29,210 nucleotides of DNA, taken from positions 1 through 29,210 of the forward strand of contig CAYRMN010000017.1 of the NCBI GenBank assembly GCA_964425575.1. The letters run 5' to 3'. Shown here one piece after another: positions 27,668-29,210 of this stretch. The position numbers were made by a program, and so were the translations under genes. Position 1 is the stretch's first letter. Every line of letters starts with the position of its first letter. The DNA comes from CAYRMN01 sp964425575 (GTDB lineage Bacteria; Patescibacteriota; Patescibacteriia; 2-12-FULL-60-25). Under the pieces are notes generated by a model that ran no database searches, was not told the origin of the DNA, and worked only from the letters and a program-made list of their open reading frames with translations.

Positions 27668-28066
27668 ATGAAAAAAGTCTTCATTCTCTCCATACTACTG
27701 ACAGTCGGCTCCCTTGTAGGAATCGTTCTCCTTTTACAGAATAGCGGTACGAATACAGCTGCGGTTGCACGTGAACAATCCAATATCTCGGTTGTAGATG
27801 GGAAGCAGATCATTCAGATTAATGCTAAGGGTGGTTACGCTCCTCGAAATACGCTTGCAAAGGCGAACATGCCAACCACTCTGAATGTAAAGACGAACGG
27901 AACATATGATTGTTCCTCCAGCCTTTCAATTCCCAGCCTAGGCTATCGTACCAATCTTCCGCCGTCCGGCGTGACGTCTATTGAGATTCCTCCTCAGCCA
28001 GTCGGATCTATCTTCAAAGGAATCTGTACAATGGGGATGTATCACTTTGCAGTGAATTTCAATTAA
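27668..28066 (+). CDS. Cupredoxin-domain copper protein
   Basis: 132 residues from the ATG at 27668; an upstream in-frame ATG at 27626 lies inside the previous gene. An N-terminal hydrophobic helix (FILSILLTVGSLVGIVLLL) anchors it. The rest is a small beta-barrel of the cupredoxin_1 type: NAKGGYAPRNTLAKANMPTT, then TYDCSSSLSIPSLGY (Cys82) and the ligand loop GICTMGMYHF (Cys120, Met122, Met124, His126). The spacing suits a Cu site with Cys, Met and His. It is last in the csoR operon and probably hands copper to, or takes it from, the exporter outside the cell. Confidence 0.82.
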   Translation: MKKVFILSILLTVGSLVGIVLLLQNSGTNTAAVAREQSNISVVDGKQIIQINAKGGYAPRNTLAKANMPTTLNVKTNGTYDCSSSLSIPSLGYRTNLPPSGVTSIEIPPQPVGSIFKGICTMGMYHFAVNFN

Positions 28067-28112
28067 AAATTCATTTTTTAGAGCAGTCTTTCTTCACGGA
28101 CTTTTTAGCGCC

Positions 28113-28625
28113 TTACATGATTGTTGTTCCTTCTTCTAAGGGACACGAAACAAAATTGATGGTTCCGGCAAGATGTCCTAATTCCGTATCTGTACAATTG
28201 AGACGAAGGCGTCCTGTGACGGCATTAATGCTATCACTATAGAGTGATCCAGCCCGCCATTCTGTTTTTAGCTCAAATGTCTCACAATTTTTAGGATTGA
28301 GCGTTGAAGAACGACTGCTCTCCTTTTGGAAGACGATTGCATGGCTTGAGGAGCTGGTATCAAATGTTCCATCATGAATGCGTATGCGGCCTGATGTATG
28401 GGACGAGGTGAGGGTAATGCCAATGGCTCCATTTTCAAGCGCAATTCGGCAAGTATTGGGGGTAAACGTCCAGGTCGATAGCCCCGATGTATCAGCGTTC
28501 AAACGGCCGGTTACTCGTGGATACATTTGCCAGGCCAGCACTCCAATGATGCACATTACAATGAGGATGCAGGGAAGTACGACAATCCAAATTCCCCAGT
28601 CATTACGTTCGGTAGAAGATTTCAT
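28113..28625 (-). CDS. Hypothetical membrane-anchored extracellular protein
   Basis: 170 residues from the ATG at 28625. A short polar N-terminus precedes one strong transmembrane segment (IWIVVLPCILIVMCIIGVLAW, split by Pro) and an outer beta-rich domain with four cysteines spaced for two disulphides (TCRIAL, NCETFEL, LNCTDTE, SCPLEE). No family recognised. The start is chosen because TGCTATACT ends six bases upstream, giving a leaderless mRNA; the seven-codon longer frame would include the promoter. It is divergent from the RTX-type gene, so both may belong to the cell surface. Confidence 0.65.
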   Translation of the reverse strand: MKSSTERNDWGIWIVVLPCILIVMCIIGVLAWQMYPRVTGRLNADTSGLSTWTFTPNTCRIALENGAIGITLTSSHTSGRIRIHDGTFDTSSSSHAIVFQKESSRSSTLNPKNCETFELKTEWRAGSLYSDSINAVTGRLRLNCTDTELGHLAGTINFVSCPLEEGTTIM

Positions 28626-28631
28626 ACTGTC

Positions 28632-28640
28632 AGTATAGCA
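28632..28640 (-). promoter_or_regulatory. Extended -10 promoter giving a leaderless mRNA
   Basis: TGCTATACT on the minus strand, six bases before the ATG at 28625. It is identical to the extended -10 at 962-970. Confidence 0.5.
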
Positions 28641-28717
28641 CGTCAATGTTTGTGCGCAGCGCCGCTCAAGTAAGCGTTTATATAATATCTCATTAATAAA
28701 CGGTCGGCGGTTTTTAA

Positions 28718-28746
28718 TAGACAGATACGTCTAGATGTCGTATGAT
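28718..28746 (+). promoter_or_regulatory. Promoter of the RTX-type gene
   Basis: TAGACA (28718-28723), 17-base spacer, TATGAT (28741-28746). The predicted start near 28753 leaves about five bases before the ATG at 28758. Confidence 0.5.
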
Positions 28747-28757
28747 TTATATTATAT

Positions 28758-29210
28758 ATGTTTACCAACACTTTTTTAGGGTTTGATGTCAAAAAAAGTA
28801 CATCAAGTCTATTGCTGATCGTTAGTTTATTAGGCAATACAGTTTCAGGGCTATGTTTGCCAACGATCGTTCGTGCAGCCGTTACCGCACCAGACCCTGA
28901 GACCGTAAAAATTGATAGTACGATCACATATGGAAAGAACGGCATCATGCAAGGTGATGCAAAGAATAATAAGATTGTTGGTACATTAGGTGCCGATAAG
29001 ATGGTAGGTGGTGGAGGATCTGATGTGATGTATGGAAATGGGGGTGATGATGTTTTGATGGGTGACGCGGGTAATGATTTTCTGTTTGGTGGCGTCGGAA
29101 ATGATAAAGTGTATGGCTTAGGAGGTACAAACGTTCTTCTTGGAGAAGATGGAGATGATATCTTGTATGTTGGATATACAGATCCAAATGGAGTGAATTA
29201 TGCGTATGGA
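28758..29210 (+). CDS. Secreted RTX-type calcium-binding repeat protein, 5' part
   Basis: 151 residues before the window ends; the frame is still open. A basic N-terminus (FDVKKSTSS) and hydrophobic core (LLLIVSLLGNTVSG) form a signal peptide, with likely cleavage after TIVRAA. From about residue 70 nonapeptide repeats of the GGxGxDxxx type appear: GADKMVGGGGSDVMYGN, GGDDVLMGDAGNDFLFG, GVGNDKVYG, GEDGDDILYVG. In RTX proteins these wind into a parallel beta-roll that binds Ca2+ outside the cell. What follows the repeats is unseen, so it may be an adhesin, an enzyme or a surface-layer protein. Confidence 0.85.
   Translation, partial: MFTNTFLGFDVKKSTSSLLLIVSLLGNTVSGLCLPTIVRAAVTAPDPETVKIDSTITYGKNGIMQGDAKNNKIVGTLGADKMVGGGGSDVMYGNGGDDVLMGDAGNDFLFGGVGNDKVYGLGGTNVLLGEDGDDILYVGYTDPNGVNYAYG

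Noticed and set aside
28643..29187. Leftward frames opposite the RTX-type gene, including a His/Tyr-rich one
   Set aside because: They mirror the Gly/Asp-rich repeats on the other strand (GGT/GAT codons read as His, Tyr and Ser codons). The plus-strand frame has a promoter, signal peptide and family motif.
1..29210. Alternative genetic code with TGA read as glycine
   Set aside because: Several complete genes (histidine kinase, copA, the 476-residue gene, xis) end in TGA at the expected length, and no conserved gene has an in-frame TGA.
1..29210. CRISPR array
   Set aside because: No set of short direct repeats with regular spacers was seen; the repeated sequences are palindromic dispersed repeats or attachment sites.

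Overview
The window comes from a bacterium using the standard code (TGA is a genuine stop in many genes) with intermediate G+C. The 3' end of a 16S rRNA gene opens it. Its last 40 bases depart from the usual bacterial sequence, the 16S is followed by its own terminator rather than by a 23S gene, many genes look leaderless, and the gene content includes a DUF5659-type protein. Together these suggest a Patescibacteria/CPR lineage, perhaps Peribacteria- or Peregrinibacteria-like. That placement is inference; no phylogeny was run.

Layout. (1) 1-3660: 16S rRNA end, tRNA-Val, a small membrane protein, a TrmH-type tRNA methyltransferase and a DHH-family protein that has lost catalytic residues, with two families of palindromic repeats between them. 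(2) 3700-6090: a self-contained pair of divergent genes (a Gly/Ser-rich lipoprotein and a 476-residue helical protein) with strong sigma70 promoters, strong Shine-Dalgarno sites and a terminator at each outer end; it looks imported. (3) 6100-14076: core genes valS, tyrS, argS, a soluble histidine kinase, a bactofilin and a divergent lipid-kinase-like protein. One repeat family has entered valS twice in frame. (4) 14091-23247: a tRNA-Leu gene whose 3' end is the target of a 9,069-bp integrative element with 27-bp direct repeats. The leftward module is integrase, excisionase, a replication-initiator-like protein and two accessory genes. In the centre is a divergent control region with a large nested hairpin, then a membrane protein and a terminase-small-subunit-like gene. 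The right half is a leftward four-gene operon: HTH-SF2 helicase fusion, zinc-ribbon protein, CD-NTase (SMODS) and a four-transmembrane S-4TM effector. That is a CBASS-type anti-phage system with two extra genes. (5) 23248-23440: a decayed remnant of a second related element. (6) 23504-28066: a copper-homeostasis operon (csoR, DUF305, copA, HMA-TauE/SafE-like protein, cupredoxin) behind a textbook CsoR palindrome. (7) 28113-29210: a secreted or anchored hypothetical protein and the start of an RTX-type calcium-binding surface protein cut by the window end.

How it fits together. The element resembles a phage satellite: int-xis-rep plus a TerS-like gene and defence cargo, with no capsid, tail or conjugation genes. 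Its defence operon starts from a promoter embedded in a palindrome that the HTH-helicase may bind. Integration also swaps the C-terminus of the integrase, because the integrase reading frame runs outward across the attachment core.
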